7,940 nucleotides of DNA, taken from NCBI GenBank assembly GCA_028703035.1, contig JAQVNR010000013.1:17218-25157 (forward strand), given 5' to 3'. The stretch comes from Bacilli bacterium (GTDB lineage: Bacteria; Bacillota_I; Bacilli_A; RF39; UBA660). The notes under the pieces were generated by a model. The model ran no database searches and was not told the origin of the DNA. It was given only the letters and a program-made list of their open reading frames with translations. A program made the position numbers and the translations under genes. Shown in pieces: positions 1 through 5,562 of this stretch (position 1 is its first letter; every line of letters begins with the position of its first letter).

Positions 1-45
1 AAAAAGTTAAGTGCATTTTTAATTGCATTTGAAGGAGAGGATTAT

Positions 46-198
46 ATGAGCTTAACTGAATTTAGAAGAAGAAAACTGGATAGTTTTCTTCTATGTATCC
101 AAATAATTAGGAAGGAGGTACTGGTAAAATATAAAGAGCGGATATGTAAAAAATATTTTTATACATTTATAGAGAGTATATTTAACTTATGGAATTAA
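46..198 (+). CDS. Possible small ORF of 50 residues, unknown, possibly a decayed gene start
   Basis: An ATG at 46 follows a strong ribosome binding site, GGAGAGG at 34-40, five bases upstream, and reads 50 codons to TAA at 196-198. The product begins MSLTEFRRRKLD, is basic and has a hydrophobic middle. I recognise no family. The same frame is open back to base 1, so it could also be the tail of a gene entering from the left, but the ribosome binding site favours a start here. That start region resembles the one of the 503-residue gene at 404 (GGAGAGG, a short AT spacer, then ATGA). A second strong site, AAGGAGGT at 112-119, has no start codon at a proper distance, and the sequence just downstream is clearly decayed. 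I think this is more likely a remnant than a working gene. Confidence 0.25.
   Translation: MSLTEFRRRKLDSFLLCIQIIRKEVLVKYKERICKKYFYTFIESIFNLWN
67..92. repeat. Perfect 11-bp inverted repeat (hairpin with 4-base loop)
   Basis: AGAAGAAAACT at 67-77 is followed by the loop GGAT and its exact complement AGTTTTCTTCT at 82-92. As RNA this is a compact hairpin 20 bases after the ATG at 46. No T-run follows, so it is not a classical terminator on the plus strand. Its role is unknown. Confidence 0.55.
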
Positions 199-364
199 TT
201 ATGAGGATGATACAGTGTTTTTTTGATATTTTAACAATTTAATTATTCTAGCTGAACTAGAAAATAAAGGTTTTGTTAAAAAGGATAGTTGTGTATTTAT
301 TGATATTTACACGATTGATGATTAAATTCAAGATTTTGTTGAATTATTTAAATTGTCATGGTAG
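197..364 (+). pseudogene. Decayed DUF1292-like small gene (relative of the gene at 1934)
   Basis: Two plus-strand frames give broken coding sequence. From 197 one frame reads NYEDDTVFF and stops at a TGA within a run of seven T (deleting one T would continue it as DILTI). From 227 another frame reads on through ILAELENKG (starting at 248) and KKDSCVFID to TAA at 323-325, then continues as IQDFVELFKLSW to TAG at 362-364. The segment ILAELENKGF-VKKDSCVF lines up with FLANKLDDNEDL-MKESCIF in the 91-residue protein at 1934-2209, and both are followed by an acidic stretch containing DD. I infer a disrupted paralogue; the similarity is short and by eye. There is no start codon with a ribosome binding site for this frame. 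Confidence 0.4.
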
Positions 365-367
365 AAT
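339..367 (+). promoter_or_regulatory. Candidate promoter for the 404-2209 gene pair
   Basis: TTGAAT at 339-344 (4 of 6 against TTGACA) and TAGAAT at 362-367 (5 of 6 against TATAAT) are 17 bases apart. The -10 is preceded by TGG, an extended -10 (TGn) element. Transcription would start near 374, giving a leader of about 30 bases before the ATG at 404. It lies inside the decayed gene remnant. Confidence 0.45.
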
Positions 368-403
368 TAATGTAGTGAAAAAGCTTAAAAGGAGAGGTAA
401 TAT

Positions 404-1915
404 ATGACCCCAGAACAAATAAGTAAGTTTAATGAAAATCCTGGAGCAAAAAAAGGACTTGATTTTATTGACTTGATTCAAAAAGATGGCTATGAAATCA
501 CGAACTATTCAAAGGTTGCTGAAATAGCCGAGTTAGTTGCTAGAGGTAGTGAAGAACCTTTAAGAAAATATTATTCACTTAAAGATTTAGAAAATAAGAT
601 GAGTAATATGGAAAAGTTAACTACTAATTTTAGATTTGGGATGAGGGATTTACTTAATGAAGTAAGTACAATTGTTAAAAACGATGGTAAATTTGTAGAT
701 CCAGATAATCGCTTTGATATGATGATTAATGATATTAAATCAAAATTAGGTGTTGTTCAGGCAACAAATAGATTAGCAGAAGCCAAGGCTTCTAGAGTCA
801 AAACAAGAGCAGCTATTGCTGCCCTTGATTCTAATACATCGATGACTCAGGAAGCAAAAAATGCGGAATTTAGAAGATTATTTGCTATTTATACAGGACC
901 TAATGTTAAGGCAATAAAAAATGCTGAAAAGATAGCTAATAGACAAGATGAGAATTTTAATATGAATTTAGATAATAAATTCTTAGATAAAATTGGTTAT
1001 GATTTAAAAAATGTTTATGATTATTTAATGACAATTAATTTGTCTAGTGAATCTAAAAAAATATTAATTGATAAATTTAATAATTTAGTTGCAATGCGTA
1101 ATGAATATAAGGCTAGATTTAACAAATATATGTCTAACTTAAATCTTTATAAGAATACTTTAGCCTCATTAGGTATTAGTGAATCTGCTTCAAAATCTGT
1201 CAAAAAAGAAGTTAAACCAGCAGAGCTAATAAAAGATGCGGGTGTGCATGCAAATACTCCTCCGTCAGAGCCAGAAAAAGATACTCCTCCACCAGAGCCA
1301 GAAAAAGATACTCCTCCGCCAGAGCCAGAAAAAGATACTCCTCCACCAGAGCCAGAAAAAGATACTCCAAAATTATATGATGAAGTGAAACCTATAAGCG
1401 GTAAAAAAGTAACAGCATTTAAAAAAGCAAAGGATAAGGTTGCTAAAGCTGCTAGATTAACTGGGGTATTCTATATAACAGGTGCAATACTCGTTCCAGC
1501 CTTTAGTATATTTGGGCTTTTAGGTGGAGTTATTATCGCAGTGGCAATGGAAAAAATAATTGCTCAGAAGCAGGGTTTAACAAATAACAAAGAACGTAAG
1601 TTTATAAAAGAAAGATTATCAGAATTAAAAGATGAATTAATAAAAAAGGCAAATCTTCCAAGTATTATGCCTGAAGAGAAAAACGAATTAGATAACTATA
1701 TATCTGAAATTGAATCTCATTTAGTAGAAAAATTAGATAAAGATAAAGTAGCAGAACCTGTAGTAGAAGATGAACTTGATCAAGAAGATCAAGAAGTAAG
1801 AATTGCTAGAGAAATTATGGCAGATGAAGGTTTAACTCCTGAGGAAGCAGCAGATAAAGCAGTGGAAATGCAAGCAGAAGTATTAGATGATGGTGTGCCA
1901 TCACTTAAGCGTTAA
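404..1915 (+). CDS. Uncharacterised 503-residue protein with Pro/Glu repeats and a hydrophobic segment
   Basis: I do not recognise this protein. Residues 1-265 are charged, Lys/Asn-rich and mostly helical-looking, with likely coiled-coil stretches (about 115-180 and 215-255). Residues 285-320 hold four copies of the nonapeptide TPPPEPEKD (the first has Ser for one Pro), a stiff linker. A basic stretch at 334-350 precedes a hydrophobic segment at about 353-381, long enough for one long membrane span or a short hairpin, with several Gly. The C-terminal part is helical and ends in a very acidic tail at 443-500; 463-490 (reading EVRIAREIMADEGLTPEEAA) looks like a small helical UBA-like module, which is inference. 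No signal peptide or catalytic motif is visible. The start is fixed by AGGAGAGG at 390-397. The 91-residue gene follows after 18 bases, so the two are probably one operon. A membrane-tethered scaffold or envelope protein is possible but unproven. Confidence 0.85.
   Translation: MTPEQISKFNENPGAKKGLDFIDLIQKDGYEITNYSKVAEIAELVARGSEEPLRKYYSLKDLENKMSNMEKLTTNFRFGMRDLLNEVSTIVKNDGKFVDPDNRFDMMINDIKSKLGVVQATNRLAEAKASRVKTRAAIAALDSNTSMTQEAKNAEFRRLFAIYTGPNVKAIKNAEKIANRQDENFNMNLDNKFLDKIGYDLKNVYDYLMTINLSSESKKILIDKFNNLVAMRNEYKARFNKYMSNLNLYKNTLASLGISESASKSVKKEVKPAELIKDAGVHANTPPSEPEKDTPPPEPEKDTPPPEPEKDTPPPEPEKDTPKLYDEVKPISGKKVTAFKKAKDKVAKAARLTGVFYITGAILVPAFSIFGLLGGVIIAVAMEKIIAQKQGLTNNKERKFIKERLSELKDELIKKANLPSIMPEEKNELDNYISEIESHLVEKLDKDKVAEPVVEDELDQEDQEVRIAREIMADEGLTPEEAADKAVEMQAEVLDDGVPSLKR
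1256..1363 (+). repeat. Four 27-bp in-frame tandem repeats encoding TPPPEPEKD
   Basis: Units lie at 1256-1282, 1283-1309, 1310-1336 and 1337-1363, each beginning ACTCCTCC and ending GAAAAAGAT. Units 2 and 4 are identical. Units 1 and 3 share CCG at codon 3, where 2 and 4 have CCA, and differ from each other by a single base (TCA or CCA at codon 4). The pattern points to duplication of a 54-bp two-unit block. The array encodes a Pro/Glu/Lys linker just before the basic and hydrophobic segment of the host protein. Confidence 0.95.
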
Positions 1916-1933
1916 AAGAAAGGGTGCAAGGCT

Positions 1934-2209
1934 ATGGAAATAGATACTATTGTAACACTTGAAGAAAAAGAAAAATATTATTTAGCGGATATGACTATTC
2001 AAAATGATGTTAAATACTTTCTAGCTAATAAATTAGATGATAATGAAGATTTAATGAAAGAATCATGTATTTTTGAAGAAGTTTTAGATGGTGATGATAT
2101 TTATTTGGATGAGGTCTTAGATATAAATAAGATTAAATATTTAACAACTATTTTTACTTCGAATTTGATTAGTGATTTAGAAGATGAAGCAGGTGATGAG
2201 GAGGCTTAA
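1934..2209 (+). CDS. Small acidic DUF1292-like protein (YrzB-type), 91 residues
   Basis: The product is a soluble, strongly acidic protein without signal peptide or membrane segment. It opens with alternating short strands, VTLEEKEKYYLADM then VKYFLANKLDD, followed by SCIFEEVLDGDDIYLDEV and an acidic tail, EDEAGDEEA. This layout and length resemble the DUF1292/UPF0473 family (B. subtilis YrzB), whose function is not known; the assignment is by pattern and tentative. The start is an ATG after AAAGGGTG at 1919-1925, 18 bases after the previous stop, so it is probably translated from the same transcript as the 503-residue gene. In Bacillus the yrzB gene sits beside yrrK and is not linked to a gene like the one at 404. 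A broken relative lies at 197-364, on the other side of the large gene. Confidence 0.8.
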   Translation: MEIDTIVTLEEKEKYYLADMTIQNDVKYFLANKLDDNEDLMKESCIFEEVLDGDDIYLDEVLDINKIKYLTTIFTSNLISDLEDEAGDEEA

Positions 2210-2214
2210 AAAAG

Positions 2215-2243
2215 TCTTCTTTTTTTTGGTTAAAAAAAGAAGA
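2215..2243. terminator. Bidirectional terminator-like inverted repeat between convergent genes
   Basis: TCTTC followed by a T-run at 2215-2226 pairs perfectly over 12 bp with an A-run followed by GAAGA at 2232-2243, with loop TGGTT. The repeat lies between the stop of the plus-strand gene (2209) and the trpS stop codon, which it touches at 2244. On the minus strand it is followed by ACTTTTTT, the better T-run, so it mainly suits trpS; the plus-strand gene can also use it. The stem is almost entirely A-T. Confidence 0.75.
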
Positions 2244-3230
2244 TTAATATCTTCCTAATCCTAGCTTTTTATAAACTTCTAATACTTTGTTTTTTGATAT
2301 TTCTTTAACTTTTATTAAGCCCTCGTTAAGTATATTATCAATGTAATCAGTCTTTATTTCATTATATTTTTTTTGGATATCTTTTAGAAGGATTACTACT
2401 TCATCAGCAACTTTTTCTTTAAAATCTTTATAAGATGAATCTTTAAAATCTTCTTCTATTTCTTTTATTTCTTTGTTAGTTAAACATGCATATATTGTCA
2501 TTAAGTTAGAAATTCCTGGTTTATTTTTTTCATCATATTTAATTATAGATTCTGAATCAGTAACAGCGCTCATTATTTTTTTGCGAGCAACTTCTAAATC
2601 TTCTAGTAGATTTATTACTCCTTTTTTGTTTTCATCTGATTTACTCATCTTTTTAGTAGGGGTTTGTAAATCCATTATTCTAGCGCCTTTTTTAGCAATA
2701 ACTGGCTTGGGAACTTTAAATGTTTTTCCATAACGGTTATTAAATCTTTCTGCTAGGGTTCTAGTTAATTCAACATGTTGTTTTTGATCATCACCTACTG
2801 GAACTACATCAGTATCGTATATAAGAATGTCTGCTGCCATTAGGACGGGATAATTAAATAGTCCGCAGTTAATGCTTTCATTTTTTTGTCCATCAGATTT
2901 ATCTTTATACTGAGTCATTCTACTTAGCTCGCCCATATAACTGTGACATGTAAGAGCCCAAGAGAGTGCGGTATGATATATATTTTCTGATTGGTTAAAT
3001 AAAATAGTATGCTTAGGATCTAGCCCACATGCTATATATAATTCAACAATCTTTCTAGTGTTTTCTCTAATTTCTTTAGGATTTGGATTAACAGTTAGAG
3101 AATGAAGATCAGCAACAAAGACAAATGATTCATAATCCTTCTGCATTTCAATAAAACGTTTTATAGCGCCAATATAATGGCCAATGTGTAGTTCTCCAGT
3201 TGGTTTAATTCCTGATAATAATCTTTTCAA
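2244..3230 (-). CDS. trpS: Tryptophan--tRNA ligase (TrpRS)
   Basis: A class I aminoacyl-tRNA synthetase that activates tryptophan with ATP and charges tRNA(Trp) in the cytoplasm. Numbered from the outer ATG at 3234-3236, it shows SGIKPTGELHIGH with the HIGH box at 17-20, the Trp-site stretch LFNYPVLMAADILIYD at 126-141, VGDDQKQH at 147-154 and KMSKS at 196-200. Length (328-330) is normal for the family. For the start I prefer TTG at 3228-3230: the ribosome binding site AAAGGTGA at 3237-3244 abuts the ATG, leaving no spacer, but sits 6 bases before the TTG. That start also gives the typical N-terminus MKRLLSGIKPTGE. The gene is alone on the minus strand, convergent with the acidic gene and divergent from the lipoprotein. 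There is no room upstream for a T-box leader. All key motifs are intact. Confidence 0.97.
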   Translation of the reverse strand: MKRLLSGIKPTGELHIGHYIGAIKRFIEMQKDYESFVFVADLHSLTVNPNPKEIRENTRKIVELYIACGLDPKHTILFNQSENIYHTALSWALTCHSYMGELSRMTQYKDKSDGQKNESINCGLFNYPVLMAADILIYDTDVVPVGDDQKQHVELTRTLAERFNNRYGKTFKVPKPVIAKKGARIMDLQTPTKKMSKSDENKKGVINLLEDLEVARKKIMSAVTDSESIIKYDEKNKPGISNLMTIYACLTNKEIKEIEEDFKDSSYKDFKEKVADEVVILLKDIQKKYNEIKTDYIDNILNEGLIKVKEISKNKVLEVYKKLGLGRY

Positions 3231-3248
3231 TTTCATTCACCTTTAAAA

Positions 3249-3318
3249 ATTATAACATAATATGTATAAATTTTAAATAACTATCCATAATTATAACAGA
3301 GGAGAGAAGTCATGAAAA
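3249..3318 (-). promoter_or_regulatory. Tandem extended -10 promoters for trpS
   Basis: Read on the minus strand, the 10-mer TGTTATAATT occurs twice, at 3248-3257 and 3289-3298. Each copy is a consensus extended -10 (TGnTATAAT). The distal copy has TTTTCA at 3313-3318 as a 4-of-6 -35 with a 17-base spacer, overlapping the start of the divergent lipoprotein gene. The proximal copy has TTTAAA at 3272-3277, also 17 bases away, but its start point would fall in or beside the ribosome binding site, so the distal copy is the more useful one. For the divergent lipoprotein gene I see only a weak TATAAA at 3265-3270 on the plus strand. Confidence 0.5.
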
Positions 3319-3851
3319 AAAGATATTGGTTAGCGGTTTTACTTCTTATTATATTTACAGCGGGTTGTAGTTTAGGAAATAGTCCGACTTCAAAGGTTGA
3401 AGAACTTTTAAAAAGATATAACAGTAATGCTGATGTAGTTAAAACCGAGTTAGGAGATTATCTTAGTTCACTTAATCTAGATGAAGCAAATCAAAGTGGT
3501 TATGAAGACGTTTATCTAAGACAATATTCAGATTTAACATATGTAATAAAAGATGAACAAATTGATGGTGATGAGGCAGTAGTTAGTGTTCAAGTAAAAG
3601 TTTATGATTATTATAAAGCTGAGCAAGATATTAATGATTATGTTAGCTCACATCAAAATCAATTTTATGGAGATGATGATGTTTATAGCTCAGAGAAAGC
3701 TTTAAAATATCGAATTGATGAACTAAAAAAAGTAAGTGATAAAGTAGAATATAATTTAGATTTTACTTTAACTAAAGTAAATAATGTTTGGACAGTAGAT
3801 ACTTTAACAAATGAACAATTAGAAAAAATCCATGGGACTTATGCTTATTAA
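3312..3851 (+). CDS. Predicted lipoprotein of unknown function, 179 residues
   Basis: An exported lipoprotein expected to be anchored on the outer face of the cytoplasmic membrane. It has a short basic N-terminus (MKKR), a hydrophobic segment at 5-17 and a lipobox, FTAGC, with Cys19 as the lipidated residue. After a short linker comes a helical part, PTSKVEELLKRYNSN, then a Tyr- and Asp-rich alpha/beta region with strands such as AVVSVQVKVYDYY (about 89-101) and VEYNLDFTLTKVNNVWTVD (about 145-163), ending LEKIHGTYAY. The fold could be NTF2-like or a small lipoprotein domain seen in Bacilli; this is inference and I assign no function. The start is set by AGAGGAGAG at 3298-3306. It is divergent from trpS and probably monocistronic, since decayed DNA follows. 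Confidence 0.85.
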   Translation: MKKRYWLAVLLLIIFTAGCSLGNSPTSKVEELLKRYNSNADVVKTELGDYLSSLNLDEANQSGYEDVYLRQYSDLTYVIKDEQIDGDEAVVSVQVKVYDYYKAEQDINDYVSSHQNQFYGDDDVYSSEKALKYRIDELKKVSDKVEYNLDFTLTKVNNVWTVDTLTNEQLEKIHGTYAY

Positions 3852-3895
3852 GTCTTTTTTAGTTTTCGTTTAGATTTGTAGACTCTATTTTTTTT
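3851..3895 (+). terminator. Weak terminator candidate after the lipoprotein gene
   Basis: AGTCT at 3851-3855, directly after the stop codon, pairs with AGACT at 3880-3884. Three bases later comes a run of eight T at 3888-3895. The stem is only 5 bp and the loop is 24 bases, so this is a weak candidate supported mainly by its position and the T-run. Confidence 0.3.
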
Positions 3896-4020
3896 GAATA
3901 GGCTCACCCCATTTATTAAAGTTTATATTAGAAGTTATTATTGTAGTATTTTTTTCATATCTTTTATTCTTAATGAAGAACATCAAGAAGTAACGATAAT
4001 AGATATTGGTTAAGGTTAAG

Positions 4021-4182
4021 ATGTATAACTTAGGTCTCATTAGTAATATGGTAGAAAATAATGAAATGCCAATTGAAGATTTTAAATTGGCATTTCAAGT
4101 AATCGAAAAAATTACAAAAGAACTACATTTAAAAAATAATTTTATTTTCAATCTAAATTATAAAGAATATTTAGAAAATTAG
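4021..4182 (+). pseudogene. 53-residue ORF, probable gene remnant of unknown family
   Basis: An ORF from ATG 4021 to TAG 4182 encodes 53 residues beginning MYNLGLISNMVENNE and ending NLNYKEYLEN. It looks like real coding sequence (mixed helical, sensible composition), but its ribosome binding site is weak (AAGG at 4013-4016). Just upstream another frame reads NEEHQEVTIIDIG (from 3971) and stops, as if one gene had been broken by a frame change near 4010. I do not recognise either piece. It could be an intact small gene, but its setting, between stubs in a 530-bp gap, favours a remnant. Nothing else clear is visible from 3896 to 4020. Confidence 0.35.
4062..4097. repeat. Perfect 13-bp inverted repeat with 10-base spacer
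   Basis: TGAAATGCCAATT at 4062-4074 and its exact reverse complement AATTGGCATTTCA at 4085-4097 are separated by 10 bases (GAAGATTTTA). It lies inside the 53-codon ORF. No T-run follows on either strand, so it is not a standard terminator. It could be an RNA hairpin, a protein-binding site or a remnant of inserted DNA. Confidence 0.8.
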
Positions 4183-4193
4183 GAGGAGTTTAT

Positions 4194-4244
4194 TTGAAGA
4201 TAGCAGTAGATAGTAAAGACTATTTAGCTAGGGAAAAGAATTAA
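4194..4244 (+). pseudogene. Gene stub: strong RBS and 16 codons, then decayed sequence
   Basis: GGAGGAG at 4183-4189 is followed by a TTG start at 4194 encoding MKIAVDSKDYLAREKN and a TAA at 4242-4244. The site overlaps the end of the 53-codon ORF, as in a two-gene operon. Past the stop, another frame continues as VVNAKD, stops at a TAG, then reads SILKLYSQYVLKIK to a TGA at about 4313. I read this as the 5' end of a broken gene; the family is not recognised. The rest of the gap up to 4382 holds no gene, only a weak possible promoter for the next gene (TTGAGC at 4327-4332 and TAATAT at 4350-4355). Confidence 0.4.
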
Positions 4245-4382
4245 GTAAGTTGTAAATGCTAAAGACTAGAGCATTCTAAAACTTTATAGTCAATATGTAT
4301 TGAAGATAAAATGAAAAAAGTTAAGATTGAGCAAAAATAGTATTTTTTTTAATATTTAGAATAGATTTTTATAGGTGAAGTT

Positions 4383-5513
4383 ATGAAAAAATTATTAATA
4401 ATCTTGATTGTTTTATTAATCCCAACTGTTGTATCGGCACAGGAGCTAGCAGGCGGAGCAGTTTCTAGTATTTTAATAGAGGCTAGCACTGGTAAAATAC
4501 TCCATGAATATAATTGTGATGATCAGCTCTCGCCAGCGAGTATGACAAAGCTGATGACGATGCTTTTAATTATGGAAGCTCTTGATGCTGATAAAATTAC
4601 TTTAAATGATGATGTATTAATAACAAACAATGCAGCTAGTATGGGAGGTAGCCAAGTTTTTTTAGAAGCAGGTAGTCAAATGAAAGCTGAAGAGCTTTTA
4701 AAAAGTATAGCGATTGCTAGCGCTAATGATTCATCAGTAGCGATGGCAGAGCATATTTCTGGCACTGAAGGAGCCTTTTTAGCCCTGATGAATAATCGTT
4801 GTAAAGAGTTAGGTTGTAAAAACACTAACTTTATGAATGTTCATGGACTTGATGCAAATAACCATTATTCTTCTGCTAAAGATATGGCCCTTATTGCTCG
4901 TGAACTTTTAAAACATAATGATATTTTAAATTATACTAATATTTATGAAGAATATTTAAAAAAGCCTGATGGAAGTACAACTTGGATGGTAAATACTAAT
5001 AAGTTAATTAAGTATTATACGGGGCTTGACGGATTAAAAACTGGTTTTACTGATAATGCTGGTTACTGCTTAACAGCTACCGCTAAAAGGAATAATATGC
5101 GCCTAATTAGTGTCATTATGAAAGAACCAACTCCAAGCTCTAGAAACAACGATACAATTGAGCTTCTTAATTATGGTTTTAGTAATTATAAACTTAAAAC
5201 AATTCTTGATACTAATAAAGAATTAGGAGAGCTTGAAGTAATTAAGGGTAAATCTAAAACGGTTAAAATAGTTTTAGTAGAAAATGCAACTAATTTAGAG
5301 AATATTAATGAAGAAAAAAAGTATACTTATAATATTATTGCCTCTCCAGTTAAAGCCCCAGTAAAGCCTGGAGATGTTGTTGGAAGTTTAGAAATAATAG
5401 AGTCTGGTAAAGTTATCTCAACATTTGAAATAACTGTTAAAAATAGGGTTTTAAAAGCAAATGTTTGGGATCTTTATAAAAGAAACTTAAATAGTATTTT
5501 AATTGGTGGTTAA
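4383..5513 (+). CDS. dacF: D-alanyl-D-alanine carboxypeptidase, S11 family (DacF-like)
   Basis: A low-molecular-weight penicillin-binding protein that removes the terminal D-Ala from peptidoglycan stem peptides on the outer face of the membrane. A signal peptide spans residues 1-19 (MKKLLIILIV..., ending VSA before QELAG). The three S11 active-site motifs are intact: SMTK at 53-56 (Ser53 nucleophile, Lys56 base), SAN at 113-115 and KTG at 219-221. The PBP5-type C-terminal beta domain covers about 268-355, with VKPGDVVGSLEI, and a likely amphipathic anchor helix closes the protein (about 358-373). Length 376 is close to Bacillus DacF, and the stretch around PASMTKLMTMLLIMEAL is DacF-like. The exact paralogue (dacF, dacB or dacA role) is not certain, and sporulation should not be assumed. 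The start follows AGGTGAAG at 4373-4380. Decayed DNA lies upstream. Confidence 0.93.
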   Translation: MKKLLIILIVLLIPTVVSAQELAGGAVSSILIEASTGKILHEYNCDDQLSPASMTKLMTMLLIMEALDADKITLNDDVLITNNAASMGGSQVFLEAGSQMKAEELLKSIAIASANDSSVAMAEHISGTEGAFLALMNNRCKELGCKNTNFMNVHGLDANNHYSSAKDMALIARELLKHNDILNYTNIYEEYLKKPDGSTTWMVNTNKLIKYYTGLDGLKTGFTDNAGYCLTATAKRNNMRLISVIMKEPTPSSRNNDTIELLNYGFSNYKLKTILDTNKELGELEVIKGKSKTVKIVLVENATNLENINEEKKYTYNIIASPVKAPVKPGDVVGSLEIIESGKVISTFEITVKNRVLKANVWDLYKRNLNSILIGG

Positions 5514-5514
5514 A

Positions 5515-5543
5515 TTGACAAATATTTACTTTTAATATAAAAT
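5515..5543 (+). promoter_or_regulatory. Strong sigma-A-type promoter for the HD-domain gene
   Basis: A perfect -35, TTGACA at 5515-5520, is followed after 17 bases by TAAAAT at 5538-5543 (5 of 6). It starts two bases after the dacF stop codon. Transcription would begin near 5550, so the mRNA would start just before the AGGTGAAG ribosome binding site at 5552-5559, giving a leader of only about 12-14 bases. It probably also serves exoA. Confidence 0.75.
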
Positions 5544-5562
5544 ATTCACTTAGGTGAAGTGC

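Noticed and set aside
1256..1363. CRISPR-like array
   Set aside because: The units are contiguous without spacers and in frame within a gene; this is a coding tandem repeat.
2473..2733. Plus-strand 86-codon ORF
   Set aside because: It lies entirely inside trpS on the opposite strand, has no ribosome binding site and has an implausible composition; it is a shadow.
3248..3298. The 10-bp direct repeat between trpS and the lipoprotein gene as an insertion-target duplication
   Set aside because: Nothing resembling a mobile element lies between the copies, and each copy is explained as an extended -10 promoter element.
3231..3311. T-box or other riboswitch upstream of trpS
   Set aside because: The space to the divergent gene is about 75 bases and no specifier stem or antiterminator motif is present.
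5554..5562. Upstream GTG as start of the HD gene
   Set aside because: It sits within the AGGTGAAG ribosome binding site; the GTG at 5563 has proper spacing.
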